A DNA stretch of 64,000 nt, from the NCBI GenBank assembly GCA_949288805.1, contig CASELL010000001.1, positions 25,027-89,026 on the forward strand, in the 5' to 3' direction. The number at the start of each line of letters is the position of its first letter. The stretch's first letter is position 1. The position numbers were made by a program, and so were the translations under genes. The notes under the pieces were generated by a model that was given only the letters and a program-made list of their open reading frames with translations, had not been told where the DNA came from and did no database searches. Below are positions 55,958-64,000 of the stretch, piece after piece. This DNA is from an uncultured Alphaproteobacteria bacterium. Lineage in GTDB: Bacteria > Pseudomonadota > Alphaproteobacteria > Rickettsiales > UBA1997.

Positions 55958-57745
55958 TTATTCTAAAATAACATCATCAACAATAAATTGAATATTATTT
56001 AAATTCATCCACTTATTAATTGATAAAGTACCAACTAAATCACACTTTGTTCCTATGGACTGTAAAGCATTTAATATTAAATCACTTTCTCCTATTTTAA
56101 ATATATTAACTATTAATTTGTTGTTCTTTGTTGAAAATCCAGAACTATCAGAAACAACACATCTTAAATGCTCCTTATTTCTACCAAATTTTTTAGTACT
56201 TAGAATAACAACGTTTTTTAATATAATAACTGGTTTAGTATTATCTGTTCCAAAAGGTCCCATACTTTCAAGTTCTGAAACAAGTTTGTCATTAATTAAA
56301 TTACAATCCATTATTAAATCGGCATATCTATCGTTTTTTTCTAAATATAAATCTAAACTATCTTTAATATTTTCTTTTATAAAGTTTTTTATACTATCCA
56401 ACTTATCAACTTCAAAAGTAAATCCACCAGCCATAGCATGACCACCACCGCTTAATAATAATCCTTTTTCTTTAGCTTTTATAATTACAGAACCTATATC
56501 TATACTTTTATCAACAGATCTACAAGAAGCTTTACCAACCTTGTCATCCATTGACAAAACAAAAACTGGTCGATTATATTTATCTTTAATTCTAGAAGCA
56601 ATAATACCTATAACACCTTCATGCCAACCTTCTCCATATATAAAAATAGCACTATCATTATAAAGTTTATTTGTTTCAATCTTTTCTATAGCTTTTTCCA
56701 ATATATCTTTTTCTATTTCTTGTCTTTCAATATTAAATCTATTTAGTTGTTCCGCAAGATATTTTGCTTCATATTTATCCTCGCAAGATAAAAGCTTATT
56801 ACTAATACTAACATCTCCAACTCTACCACTAGCATTAATTCTTGGCCCTAAAACATAACCTAAATGATAGGTATCGTTAACCTCTTTTAATTCCATTAAA
56901 TCAGATAAAGCATTTAATCCTATATTTGTTCTTTGTTTAAATATCTCTAAACCTTGTTTAACAAAAGCCCTATTTATGTTAATCAAGGGCATAACATCAC
57001 AAACGGTTCCAAGAGCAACTAAATCCAAAAAATATAATAAGTTTTGTTCTTTTATGTTATGTTCCTTAAAATAATTTTTTTCTCTTAAATATGTATTTAA
57101 AGCAATACAAAGCATAAAAGCAACACCAACGCCAGCTAAATATTTATATTCAGAACTTTCATCAAGTCTATTTGGATTTATAACAGCCCTAGCTTTTGGA
57201 ATCTCTAGTGGACCAAGATGATGATCTGTTATAACAACATCAATTCCAATAGAGTTTGCATATTCGACAGCATCGTAAGAAGATATACCACAGTCAACAG
57301 TGATTATTAATTCAACACCATCTTTATGTAATTTTTCAATAGATTGTTCGTTTAATCCATAACCATCCTCTATTCTATCTGGTACATAAACAGAAACATC
57401 TATATTAAGTCCCCTGAAATACTTAACCATTAAAGCAGTAGCTGTTGCTCCATCTACATCATAATCTCCAAAAATACATATGTGCTTTTTATTTATTATA
57501 GCATTATAAATAGATTCAACAGCTTTATTCATATCTAATAGATGATATGGATTTTTTAATAAATTTTTTATTTTTGGATTTAAATAGTCATCTATATCAG
57601 TAATAGGTATGTTTTTTATAGCTAACAACCTACTTGCTATTTCAGAAACGTTCTTTTTTTGAAAAATAGCCAGAGCCAATTTCTCGTCATACTCCTTAAT
57701 GTTCCAAAAATATCCTTTTACGGATTTTTTGTTCTTAAATATCAT
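55958..57745 (-). CDS. recJ: Single-stranded DNA exonuclease RecJ
   Basis: 5'-3' exonuclease for recombination and mismatch repair. DHH motifs are intact: FGDYDVDGATATAL, VVITDHHLGPL, and the DHHA1 pieces GWHEGVIGIIASRI and GGGHAMAGGF. I chose the ATG at 57745 (595 residues) because a TTG at 57829 would prefix 28 hydrophobic residues not belonging to the family and starts within the divergent promoter region. The start region follows a candidate -10 at 57774-57779. Confidence 0.95.
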   Translation of the reverse strand: MIFKNKKSVKGYFWNIKEYDEKLALAIFQKKNVSEIASRLLAIKNIPITDIDDYLNPKIKNLLKNPYHLLDMNKAVESIYNAIINKKHICIFGDYDVDGATATALMVKYFRGLNIDVSVYVPDRIEDGYGLNEQSIEKLHKDGVELIITVDCGISSYDAVEYANSIGIDVVITDHHLGPLEIPKARAVINPNRLDESSEYKYLAGVGVAFMLCIALNTYLREKNYFKEHNIKEQNLLYFLDLVALGTVCDVMPLININRAFVKQGLEIFKQRTNIGLNALSDLMELKEVNDTYHLGYVLGPRINASGRVGDVSISNKLLSCEDKYEAKYLAEQLNRFNIERQEIEKDILEKAIEKIETNKLYNDSAIFIYGEGWHEGVIGIIASRIKDKYNRPVFVLSMDDKVGKASCRSVDKSIDIGSVIIKAKEKGLLLSGGGHAMAGGFTFEVDKLDSIKNFIKENIKDSLDLYLEKNDRYADLIMDCNLINDKLVSELESMGPFGTDNTKPVIILKNVVILSTKKFGRNKEHLRCVVSDSSGFSTKNNKLIVNIFKIGESDLILNALQSIGTKCDLVGTLSINKWMNLNNIQFIVDDVILE

Positions 57746-57773
57746 TTTAACATATATATATTTACTAATTATT

Positions 57774-57801
57774 AGAATAATTTTAATATTAAAAAAATCA
57801 A
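57774..57801 (-). promoter_or_regulatory. Candidate promoter of recJ
   Basis: Minus-strand TTGATT (57801-57796), 16-nt spacer, TATTCT (57779-57774). Its -35 is one half of the palindrome at 57794-57817. Confidence 0.5.
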
Positions 57802-57817
57802 GAAAATTCTTGATTTT
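57794..57817. repeat. Palindrome holding the -35 boxes of divergent recJ and SPOR promoters
   Basis: Each arm ends in TTGATT (minus 57801-57796, plus 57810-57815), joined by AGAAAATTCT. A perfect short inverted repeat, so a dimeric regulator or simply paired promoters. Confidence 0.7.
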
Positions 57818-57837
57818 AATTTTATACAAAATATACT
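57810..57837 (+). promoter_or_regulatory. Candidate promoter of the SPOR-ftsB-dnaG cluster
   Basis: TTGATT (57810-57815), 16-nt spacer, TATACT (57832-57837), about 27 bases before the ATG at 57864. Confidence 0.55.
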
Positions 57838-57863
57838 TTAAATATAAATATATTTATAAAAAA

Positions 57864-58574
57864 ATGTATAAAATATACAAAAAACATATAATATCAGTTC
57901 TTTCTATACTTGTATTACTTCTACTTTTTATTATGATATACAAGTCTTATAAAATATCAAAAATAAAAAATAATATAACGAATTTACCAATAATTAGAAG
58001 TGAAATAGAAATAATAAAAATAAAAAAAGATAATAGAGAATTAAAAGATATGGATGTAAATAGTTTTTATAAAAATGAAGAAATAGATGAAAAAAATTTA
58101 GAAAAAAAAAATCTTGATAACACAATAAATAATATTGTTGCAATAAACTCATCTGATTATATCAAAGAAAATAAGACTATTGATGATATTATTGAACAAA
58201 AAAATATAGATAGCGATGAAAAACAAATAGAAATCGATAAAAATATTAAAAAATTAATAGTTAATGAAAAAGAAGAAGATACAATAACAGAAGAAGATTT
58301 AAAAAAACAAAATAATAATTTTTATAAAGCTCAATTAATAGCATTAAAAAATCAACAACAAGCAAAAATTTTTATAGATAATACAAGAAAACTATATACA
58401 AATTTACTAAAAGATCTTAATATTTTTATTGTAAAAATAGATTTGAAAGAAAAAGGTATTTTTTATAGAGTTCAAGTTGGTAACTTTAATACAAAAGAAG
58501 ATGCATCTAATTTTTGTAAGGAATATATAAAACTTGGAAATAAAAATATAACAAATTGTATTGTAATTAAATGA
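57864..58574 (+). CDS. Membrane-anchored SPOR-domain protein
   Basis: 236 residues: an N-terminal membrane helix (ISVLSILVLLLLFIMIY), an acidic/Asn-rich linker, and a C-terminal SPOR domain (RVQVGNFNTKEDASNFCKEYIKLG). SPOR domains bind denuded peptidoglycan at the division site. I use the ATG at 57864, downstream of a promoter, rather than a start at 57699 that would read through recJ-side DNA. It overlaps ftsB by four bases, fitting a division role. Confidence 0.85.
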   Translation: MYKIYKKHIISVLSILVLLLLFIMIYKSYKISKIKNNITNLPIIRSEIEIIKIKKDNRELKDMDVNSFYKNEEIDEKNLEKKNLDNTINNIVAINSSDYIKENKTIDDIIEQKNIDSDEKQIEIDKNIKKLIVNEKEEDTITEEDLKKQNNNFYKAQLIALKNQQQAKIFIDNTRKLYTNLLKDLNIFIVKIDLKEKGIFYRVQVGNFNTKEDASNFCKEYIKLGNKNITNCIVIK

Positions 58575-58870
58575 AAAAAAATATATTAAAAATTGTTTTT
58601 TTCCTTGTTCTTATAATGTATTTGTTTTATCATACATTGAATGGAAGATATGGTATATTATCTTATAAAAATATAAATGATGTTTTATTAGATAAAAAAG
58701 ATCTTCTTAAAAAAAAACAAGAAAAAGTAGATGTAGAAAAAAATAAAATAATAGGACTAAACATAGATAGTATAGATATGGATTTATTTGATGAAAAATT
58801 AAAGGAAAATGTTGGTATAGTTGAAGACAATGAAGTTGTTATTTTTGTTAAAGATATAAATAGTATTTAG
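58571..58870 (+). CDS. ftsB: Septum formation initiator FtsB/DivIC family protein
   Basis: 99 residues: a transmembrane helix (residues 6-22), a short charged coiled coil and the conserved end IDSIDMDLFDEKLKENVGIVEDNEVVIFV, which matches the alphaproteobacterial family pattern. Takes part in the divisome with FtsL and FtsQ. It lies between the SPOR gene (4-base overlap) and dnaG (9-base gap). Confidence 0.88.
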   Translation: MKKNILKIVFFLVLIMYLFYHTLNGRYGILSYKNINDVLLDKKDLLKKKQEKVDVEKNKIIGLNIDSIDMDLFDEKLKENVGIVEDNEVVIFVKDINSI

Positions 58871-58879
58871 TATTAAATT

Positions 58880-60637
58880 ATGTTTGATAGTAATTTTACT
58901 GATTTTTTAAAGAATAAAATAGTGTTGTCCGATGTTATTGGAAGAGATATTGAAATAATTAAAAAAGGTCATACAAAGACAGCTCTTTGTCCTTTTCATA
59001 AAGAAAAAACTCCATCTTTTCATATAAATGATGAAAAAGGTTTTTATTATTGTTTTGGTTGTGGAGCTCATGGCGATGTTATTACATATACAATGAAGAG
59101 AGAAAGTTTAACTTTTTTAGATGCAATAAAAAAATTAGCTGAAGAATACCATATAGAATTACCAAAAACACAAAAATCAATAAATAAAGATAATTATAAA
59201 ATAATATATGATATAAACGAAAAGACATGTCAGTTTTTCGAACAAAATATAATAAATTCAAAAATAGCTATAAATTATATTAAAAACAGAGGGCTAAATA
59301 TTGAACATATAAAAAAGTTTAGAATAGGATATGCCCCAAAAGATTTTGATGCTTTGATTGATTATTTATCTTCATTGGGATTTAAAAAAGAAGATATGGA
59401 AAAAGCTGGAGTTATTGCTTTAAATAAAAATTATTACGATAAATTTAGAAATAGAATAATGTTTCCAGTATTAGATAAACTAGGAAAAGTTATTGCCTTT
59501 ACGGGAAGAGTTATAAATAAAGAAGATGTTCCAAAATATATGAACTCACCAGAAACTCCAATTTATCATAAAAGCAGTGTTTTATTTAATTATTTTTTTG
59601 CTAAAAATAAAATATATGAAGAAAAAACAGCTTTTTTAGTTGAAGGAAATCTAGATGCTTTAAGTATGTCAATAAATGGTATAGAAAATGTTGTGGCACC
59701 TATGGGAACAGCAATTACAATTGAGCAAATAGAGGAATTATGGAAAATAGCAGATAATATAATCGTTTGTCTTGATGGCGATAATGCAGGACAAAAAGCA
59801 TCATTAAGACTTGCTAATTTAGTTTTACCAATACTTAAAACAAACAAAAATATTAGTTTTGTTTCTTTGCCAAACAATACAGATCCTGACGATTTTGTAA
59901 GAAATGAAGGTAAAAATTATTTTATTGAATATATTAATAATAACTTATTAAGTCTATCAGAATTTCTATGGAATAATGAAATAAAGAATATAGATACAAC
60001 AAAATATATAAATGCTGAAAGCAAAACAAGAATTGAAACAAATTTAAAAAATATAACAAAAAATATTAAAAATAGTACAGTAGCAAAGAATTTTAATGAT
60101 TTTTTTAAAGGAAAAATGTTTTTTCTTTCAAAATACAAAAAGGATTTCGATTATAAAACAACTACAAAAATAAATTATTCTAAACATTACACAAATATGG
60201 AGTTGTTAAAAAACAATATTATTAATATTGAAAAAAATATATTATCTGTTATAATAAGCGATTTTTCTTTAATAGATAAAATATTTCAACTTTATAATAT
60301 TGATATATTTAATATTGATTTTGTATCAACAGAATCAAATGAATTAATAGCTATTTTTCTAAAAATATACGAAAATAAAGAAGAAAAAGATTTATTAATA
60401 AAAATACTTGAAAAAAATGGTTTTAATTACTATATTAATAATAGTAATAAATACAAACACATAAATAATAAAGAAAATATATTGTATGCACTAATTTTAG
60501 AAAGAAATATTAACAGTTTGGAAATTGAGATTAAAAATCTCTCTTCTGATAATAATAATGAAGAAAAAAGAAAGATTTTAATGTTGGAATTAGAATCATT
60601 ACAAAAAAAAAGAGAGAAAATAGAAGAATATTTATAA
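58880..60637 (+). CDS. dnaG: DNA primase
   Basis: Makes RNA primers for replication. 585 residues with zinc finger C37-x2-H40 and C58-x2-C61, TOPRIM motifs LVEGNLDALSM and CLDGDNAGQKA, and a C-terminal DnaB-binding helical domain. Precedes rpoD in the conserved dnaG-rpoD order with 24 bases between them. Confidence 0.98.
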   Translation: MFDSNFTDFLKNKIVLSDVIGRDIEIIKKGHTKTALCPFHKEKTPSFHINDEKGFYYCFGCGAHGDVITYTMKRESLTFLDAIKKLAEEYHIELPKTQKSINKDNYKIIYDINEKTCQFFEQNIINSKIAINYIKNRGLNIEHIKKFRIGYAPKDFDALIDYLSSLGFKKEDMEKAGVIALNKNYYDKFRNRIMFPVLDKLGKVIAFTGRVINKEDVPKYMNSPETPIYHKSSVLFNYFFAKNKIYEEKTAFLVEGNLDALSMSINGIENVVAPMGTAITIEQIEELWKIADNIIVCLDGDNAGQKASLRLANLVLPILKTNKNISFVSLPNNTDPDDFVRNEGKNYFIEYINNNLLSLSEFLWNNEIKNIDTTKYINAESKTRIETNLKNITKNIKNSTVAKNFNDFFKGKMFFLSKYKKDFDYKTTTKINYSKHYTNMELLKNNIINIEKNILSVIISDFSLIDKIFQLYNIDIFNIDFVSTESNELIAIFLKIYENKEEKDLLIKILEKNGFNYYINNSNKYKHINNKENILYALILERNINSLEIEIKNLSSDNNNEEKRKILMLELESLQKKREKIEEYL

Positions 60638-60661
60638 TTTTTTAATAATAGGGGAATTAAT

Positions 60662-63013
60662 ATGTCTGATAAATTAAAAAAAAATGTATTAAAAACAAAA
60701 AAAGAAACTAAAAAAACAGTAAAAACAACAAGTAAAACAAATAGTAAGTTACCCAAAAAAGATGTTAAAGAAGAAATAAAAAAAGTAAGTAAGGTGAACA
60801 ATAAATCACCTAAAAAAACTGTTAAAAAAGAAGTAAAAAAAATAAATACAAAAGATATTAAAATATCAAAAATAAAAAAAACAACAGAAAAAAAGAAAAA
60901 AGAGTTACCTATTGAAAAAAATATCACGAATAACAAAAAAGTAGAAAAAAATACTGCATCTAAGCAAACAAATAAAGAAAGCAAAAATATAAAAAAAACG
61001 GAAATAAAAAAACAAACAACAAAAGTTATAGACAAAAAAAAACAAGATTCTCAACCCTCAAAAAAAGATTCAAAAAATACAACAAAAAAAAATATAGATA
61101 AAACAGAAGAATTGAAGATAGTAAAAGAACTAATCTCAGAAGGAACTAAAAATAAATTCTTGACTGTGGACTACATAAATAAAAAAATTGGCTCTTTTAT
61201 AAAAGATCCAACAAAAATAACAGAAATTATATCAATATTAGAAAGTAGCAATATATCTGTTGTTAAAAATGAAGAAGAATACGATAATTTCTCAAAAAAT
61301 GAAAATGATGATATACAAAAAGAAAGCTACGTTTCAAAAAACACAGAAGATCCAGTTAAAGCCTATTTAAAATCAATAAATAATATAGCATTACTAACAA
61401 AAGAAGAAGAAATAGCTATAGCTATAAAAATAGAAAATAGCAGATTAAATATAATTAAAAAATTATATAGGCTGCCATTTGTAATAAGATATATATTTGA
61501 TTGGTATAATGGCTTATCAAATGGAACAATTTTGTTAAGAGATATAATAAAAATAGATGAATCGAAAACAAATGAAATGGACAATGATGTAGAAATTAAT
61601 GCGATTATAAACCCAACAGAACTATCAAAAGAAATAGAGGAAAAAGAAAATAATGATATTATAAGTTCTATCTTTGATGACGATATAATTGATAAAGATG
61701 ATGAATCGGATGATGATTTAGATTTATTTGAAGATGATGATGATGACGAAAGTGGAGACTCAAATGCCTGTGTTGCAACAGTAGAAAAATCTTTATTGCC
61801 AAAAATATTGGTGGTGTTAGAATCTGCTGTTAGTATATCTCAAAAAATTTTAGCAAATATAGACAATAATGGAATACTGGATATTAATGATCCAAAAGTC
61901 AATTCTTTAATTAATAATCTTTATAAAAAAATATCAGAAATAACTTTAAATGATAACATAATAATTGATATTCTTAAAGAATTAAATAAAATAGAAGATA
62001 AAATCATGGAAGTTAATAAGAGTATTTATCAAATGGCTAGCAACTATGATATTTCCAAAAAAGACTTTTTAGATCATTTTAAAAATAATCTTTATGGTGA
62101 GGATTGGTTAAAAGAAATAAAAACAATAAAAGACAAAAAATGGGAAGATTTTATAAAAAATAAAAAGGATAATATCATAGAAAGTGGAGAAAGAATAAAA
62201 AGAATTACAAAAATAATTGGTCTAAATATAGATGATTTTATAACCTATTCAAAAGAAATAAAACAAGCTAAAAAAGAAGAAGATAAAGCAAAAAAAGAAA
62301 TGATTTCTGCTAATTTGAGACTTGTTATATCAATAGCTAAAAAATATACCAATAGAGGATTACAATTTTTAGATTTAATACAAGAAGGAAACATGGGATT
62401 AATGAAGGCAGTTGATAAGTTTGACTATAAAAAAGGTTATAAGTTCTCAACTTATTCTACTTGGTGGATTAGACAGGCTGTTACAAGAGCAATAGCTGAT
62501 CAATCTAAAACAATTAGAATACCAATTCATATGGTTGAAACAATTAACAAAATATCTAAAACATCTAGACAATTAACCCAAGAACTTGGAAGAACACCAA
62601 CTGTTGAAGAAATATCCAATAAACTTTTAATACCAGCAGATAAAATTAGAAAGGTTTTAATGAATACTAGAGATCCTCTTAGTCTAGATTCACCACTTGG
62701 ATCAGACGATGGAGATGGAACAATAGGTAATTTTATAGAAGATGCTAAAGTTGTTTCTCCATTTAAAGCTACAGCTTATAACAATTTAAAAGAAATTACA
62801 ACAAATCTTTTGTCGGGTTTAACTTCTAGAGAAGAAAGAGTTTTAAGAATGAGATTTGGTATAGGTATGGATTCCGATCACACATTAGAGGAAGTTGGAA
62901 AACATTTTTCTGTAACAAGAGAAAGAATTAGACAAATAGAGGCAAAAGCTTTAAGAACTTTAAGACACCCAAAAAGAATAGCAAAATTAAAACAATTTAT
63001 GGAAAATAATTAA
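60662..63013 (+). CDS. rpoD: RNA polymerase sigma factor RpoD (sigma70)
   Basis: Primary sigma factor. Regions 1.2 ([21 protein letters not shown]), 2 ([55 protein letters not shown]), 3 and 4 ([13 protein letters not shown]...[32 protein letters not shown]) are intact. It is 783 residues, longer than usual, because residues 1-165 form a Lys/Thr-rich, histone-H1-like tail with recurring KKTVK-type units, and an acidic stretch (DDDDDE) lies near residue 360. AGGGG precedes the ATG. Confidence 0.98.
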   Translation: MSDKLKKNVLKTKKETKKTVKTTSKTNSKLPKKDVKEEIKKVSKVNNKSPKKTVKKEVKKINTKDIKISKIKKTTEKKKKELPIEKNITNNKKVEKNTASKQTNKESKNIKKTEIKKQTTKVIDKKKQDSQPSKKDSKNTTKKNIDKTEELKIVKELISEGTKNKFLTVDYINKKIGSFIKDPTKITEIISILESSNISVVKNEEEYDNFSKNENDDIQKESYVSKNTEDPVKAYLKSINNIALLTKEEEIAIAIKIENSRLNIIKKLYRLPFVIRYIFDWYNGLSNGTILLRDIIKIDESKTNEMDNDVEINAIINPTELSKEIEEKENNDIISSIFDDDIIDKDDESDDDLDLFEDDDDDESGDSNACVATVEKSLLPKILVVLESAVSISQKILANIDNNGILDINDPKVNSLINNLYKKISEITLNDNIIIDILKELNKIEDKIMEVNKSIYQMASNYDISKKDFLDHFKNNLYGEDWLKEIKTIKDKKWEDFIKNKKDNIIESGERIKRITKIIGLNIDDFITYSKEIKQAKKEEDKAKKEMISANLRLVISIAKKYTNRGLQFLDLIQEGNMGLMKAVDKFDYKKGYKFSTYSTWWIRQAVTRAIADQSKTIRIPIHMVETINKISKTSRQLTQELGRTPTVEEISNKLLIPADKIRKVLMNTRDPLSLDSPLGSDDGDGTIGNFIEDAKVVSPFKATAYNNLKEITTNLLSGLTSREERVLRMRFGIGMDSDHTLEEVGKHFSVTRERIRQIEAKALRTLRHPKRIAKLKQFMENN

Positions 63014-63041
63014 TTGACTTGTTTTTTATAAAAATTATTTT
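63014..63041 (+). promoter_or_regulatory. Candidate promoter of rimM-exoD
   Basis: TTGACT (63014-63019), 16-nt spacer, TATTTT (63036-63041), beginning immediately after the rpoD stop codon. Confidence 0.45.
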
Positions 63042-63071
63042 ACTTTTATTTTAACTAATAATGATTTTTTT

Positions 63072-63557
63072 ATGGATAAATTAATTTTAATTGGAAAAAT
63101 ACTAGCAACTCATGGTTTAAATGGTAATGTTAAATTGGAAAGTTTTTGTGAAAATCCACAAGACATATTTGGCTATACTCTTTATAATAATAAAGGAGAA
63201 GCTATGCCATGTAAACAGGTTGGGAAAACTAGCAATCCAACTATTTTTCTTGTAAAATTTGATAATATTAATTCGATTGATGAAGCAAAAGAATATAAAA
63301 ATTTCGAAATATTCATTAAAAGAAAAGATCTTAAAGAATTAGATAAAAACCAATTCTATATTAGTGATTTAATAGGTAAAAAAGTTATAGCAGATACAAA
63401 AAATGGAGTTGTTGATAAATCATATAATTATGGTGCTGGCGATGTAATAGAAGTAAAATGGAATGATGGAAAAATAGAGTCAATACCATTTAATGAAACT
63501 TATATTAAAGATATACAAGAAGATGTTATATATATAGAATTACCAACTTATATATGA
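63072..63557 (+). CDS. rimM: Ribosome maturation factor RimM
   Basis: 161 residues, 16S rRNA 3'-domain maturation. KLILIGKILATHGLNGNVKLESF is the N-terminal beta-barrel start; FYISDLIGKKVIAD and VIYIELPTYI are the PRC-barrel C-terminal domain. Its stop overlaps the exoD start (ATGA), so they are coupled. The usual rpsP/trmD partners are not here. Confidence 0.96.
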   Translation: MDKLILIGKILATHGLNGNVKLESFCENPQDIFGYTLYNNKGEAMPCKQVGKTSNPTIFLVKFDNINSIDEAKEYKNFEIFIKRKDLKELDKNQFYISDLIGKKVIADTKNGVVDKSYNYGAGDVIEVKWNDGKIESIPFNETYIKDIQEDVIYIELPTYI

Positions 63558-64000
63558 AAAATCTATTAAATGATATAAAAAATATTATTAGAACAGATGA
63601 TAATATAGAAAAACTAACATTAAAAAACATTATGAATAATGGTGTCAATGGCCAGTATATGGTTATTTTTATTGTAGCCATTTTAATAATGTGTCCAATA
63701 CCTGTTTTATCTACTGTCTTTGGAATTATTAATGTTATTATATCATATCAAATGTTAACTAATAAAAAAACAATAAAACTACCAAAAAAACTATTATATC
63801 TATCAATAAATAAATCTACAATAACTACTCTAATTGAGAAAATATCACCATATATAAATAAAGTAGAAATAATAACAAAAAATAGATTAATATTTTTTAC
63901 TAATAAAAAATTAATTAATCTTATAATTTTTTTGGCTTCTTTACTTAGTGTTTCTCCTGTGCCTTTTTTAAGTGTTTTTGCTGTAATATCTGTATGTTTA
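63554..64000 (+). CDS. ExoD family protein (partial, cut by window end)
   Basis: 149 residues are visible and the frame is open to the window end. The reading starts MKNLLNDIKNIIRTDD. It has the ExoD segments MCPIPVLSTVFGIINVIISYQMLTNKKT and LSVSPVPFLSVFAV, each within hydrophobic helices. ExoD proteins are linked to exopolysaccharide synthesis and alkaline tolerance in rhizobia. Start is fixed by the ATGA overlap with rimM. Confidence 0.88.
   Translation, partial: MKNLLNDIKNIIRTDDNIEKLTLKNIMNNGVNGQYMVIFIVAILIMCPIPVLSTVFGIINVIISYQMLTNKKTIKLPKKLLYLSINKSTITTLIEKISPYINKVEIITKNRLIFFTNKKLINLIIFLASLLSVSPVPFLSVFAVISVCL

Noticed and set aside
57746-57829. Longer recJ start (TTG)
   Set aside because: The extra residues are hydrophobic, unlike the family, and lie over the promoter.
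57699-57863. Longer SPOR gene starting at 57699
   Set aside because: The extension would run antisense to recJ and across the divergent promoters; the ATG at 57864 follows a promoter at the right distance.

Overview
This is a strongly AT-rich bacterial chromosome segment, densely coded, using standard bacterial stop codons. Several genes look alphaproteobacterial: a short (about 204-residue) RNase D, a family-4-like uracil-DNA glycosylase lacking the usual N-terminal cysteines, a COG2945-like alpha/beta hydrolase relative, a 666-residue acyl-CoA carboxylase alpha chain with a C-terminal biotin site, FtsB with the alphaproteobacterial C-terminus, dnaG-rpoD and an ExoD family protein. The metabolic genes (two-piece pyruvate formate-lyase with its activase, formate-THF ligase, serine dehydratase, pyruvate kinase) suggest an anaerobic or fermentative life. 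Reduced operons and large low-complexity orphan proteins would fit a host- or gut-associated organism. These lifestyle statements are inference.

Layout. 1-9300 (+): dnaK, tRNA-Ser(GCU) on the minus strand, fhs, an outer-membrane beta-barrel protein, then nusA-infB-RDD protein. 9350-14620 (-): argS followed by an envelope cluster (phosphoethanolamine transferase, family 2 glycosyltransferase, galE). 14730-18250 (-): acyl-CoA carboxylase alpha chain and phosphohexomutase. 18330-21500 (-): a 1055-residue orphan with the best promoter in the window. 21570-30340 (-): pth, a GspE/PilB ATPase, cvpA, pyk, rpsT-secF, a UDG-like protein, rnd and small unknowns. 30410-33510 (-): the pfl operon. 33580-36900 (-): a three-gene restriction-modification locus. 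36930-41640 (-): lepA, ruvA, engB and mnhG-F-E. 41710-43520 (+): nusB-smpB and an unknown gene, converging on an orphan phage terminase. 45030-49980 (+): single-chain glyS, sdaA and a 683-residue orphan. 50000-51290 (-): an ArsE/ArsF/ArsG-like thiol redox trio. 51400-55900: cupin, DUF167, three tRNAs, ompH/skp, truA, ppiD-like and a degenerate hydrolase. 55960-64000: recJ diverging from a SPOR protein, then ftsB-dnaG-rpoD and rimM-exoD (cut by the window end).

Most unusual points: (1) pyruvate kinase carries a 64-residue insertion with 22 cysteines between its catalytic and C-terminal domains. (2) Pyruvate formate-lyase is encoded as two adjacent genes, a 685-residue core with the catalytic cysteine pair and an 80-residue piece carrying the radical glycine. 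(3) Serine dehydratase ends in a Cys-rich tail, so three pyruvate-node enzymes have extra cysteine motifs. (4) Two large orphan proteins have strong promoters and low-complexity linkers. (5) There is a compact restriction-modification operon with one HNH nuclease and two adenine methyltransferases. (6) There is an ArsEFG-like redox operon.

Promoters across the window follow one pattern, TTGACT/TTGAAA/TTGATT, mostly with a 16-18 nt spacer, then a TATAAT-like box. No CRISPR array, rRNA, tmRNA or insertion sequence was seen. No gene-free stretch exceeds about 300 bases.
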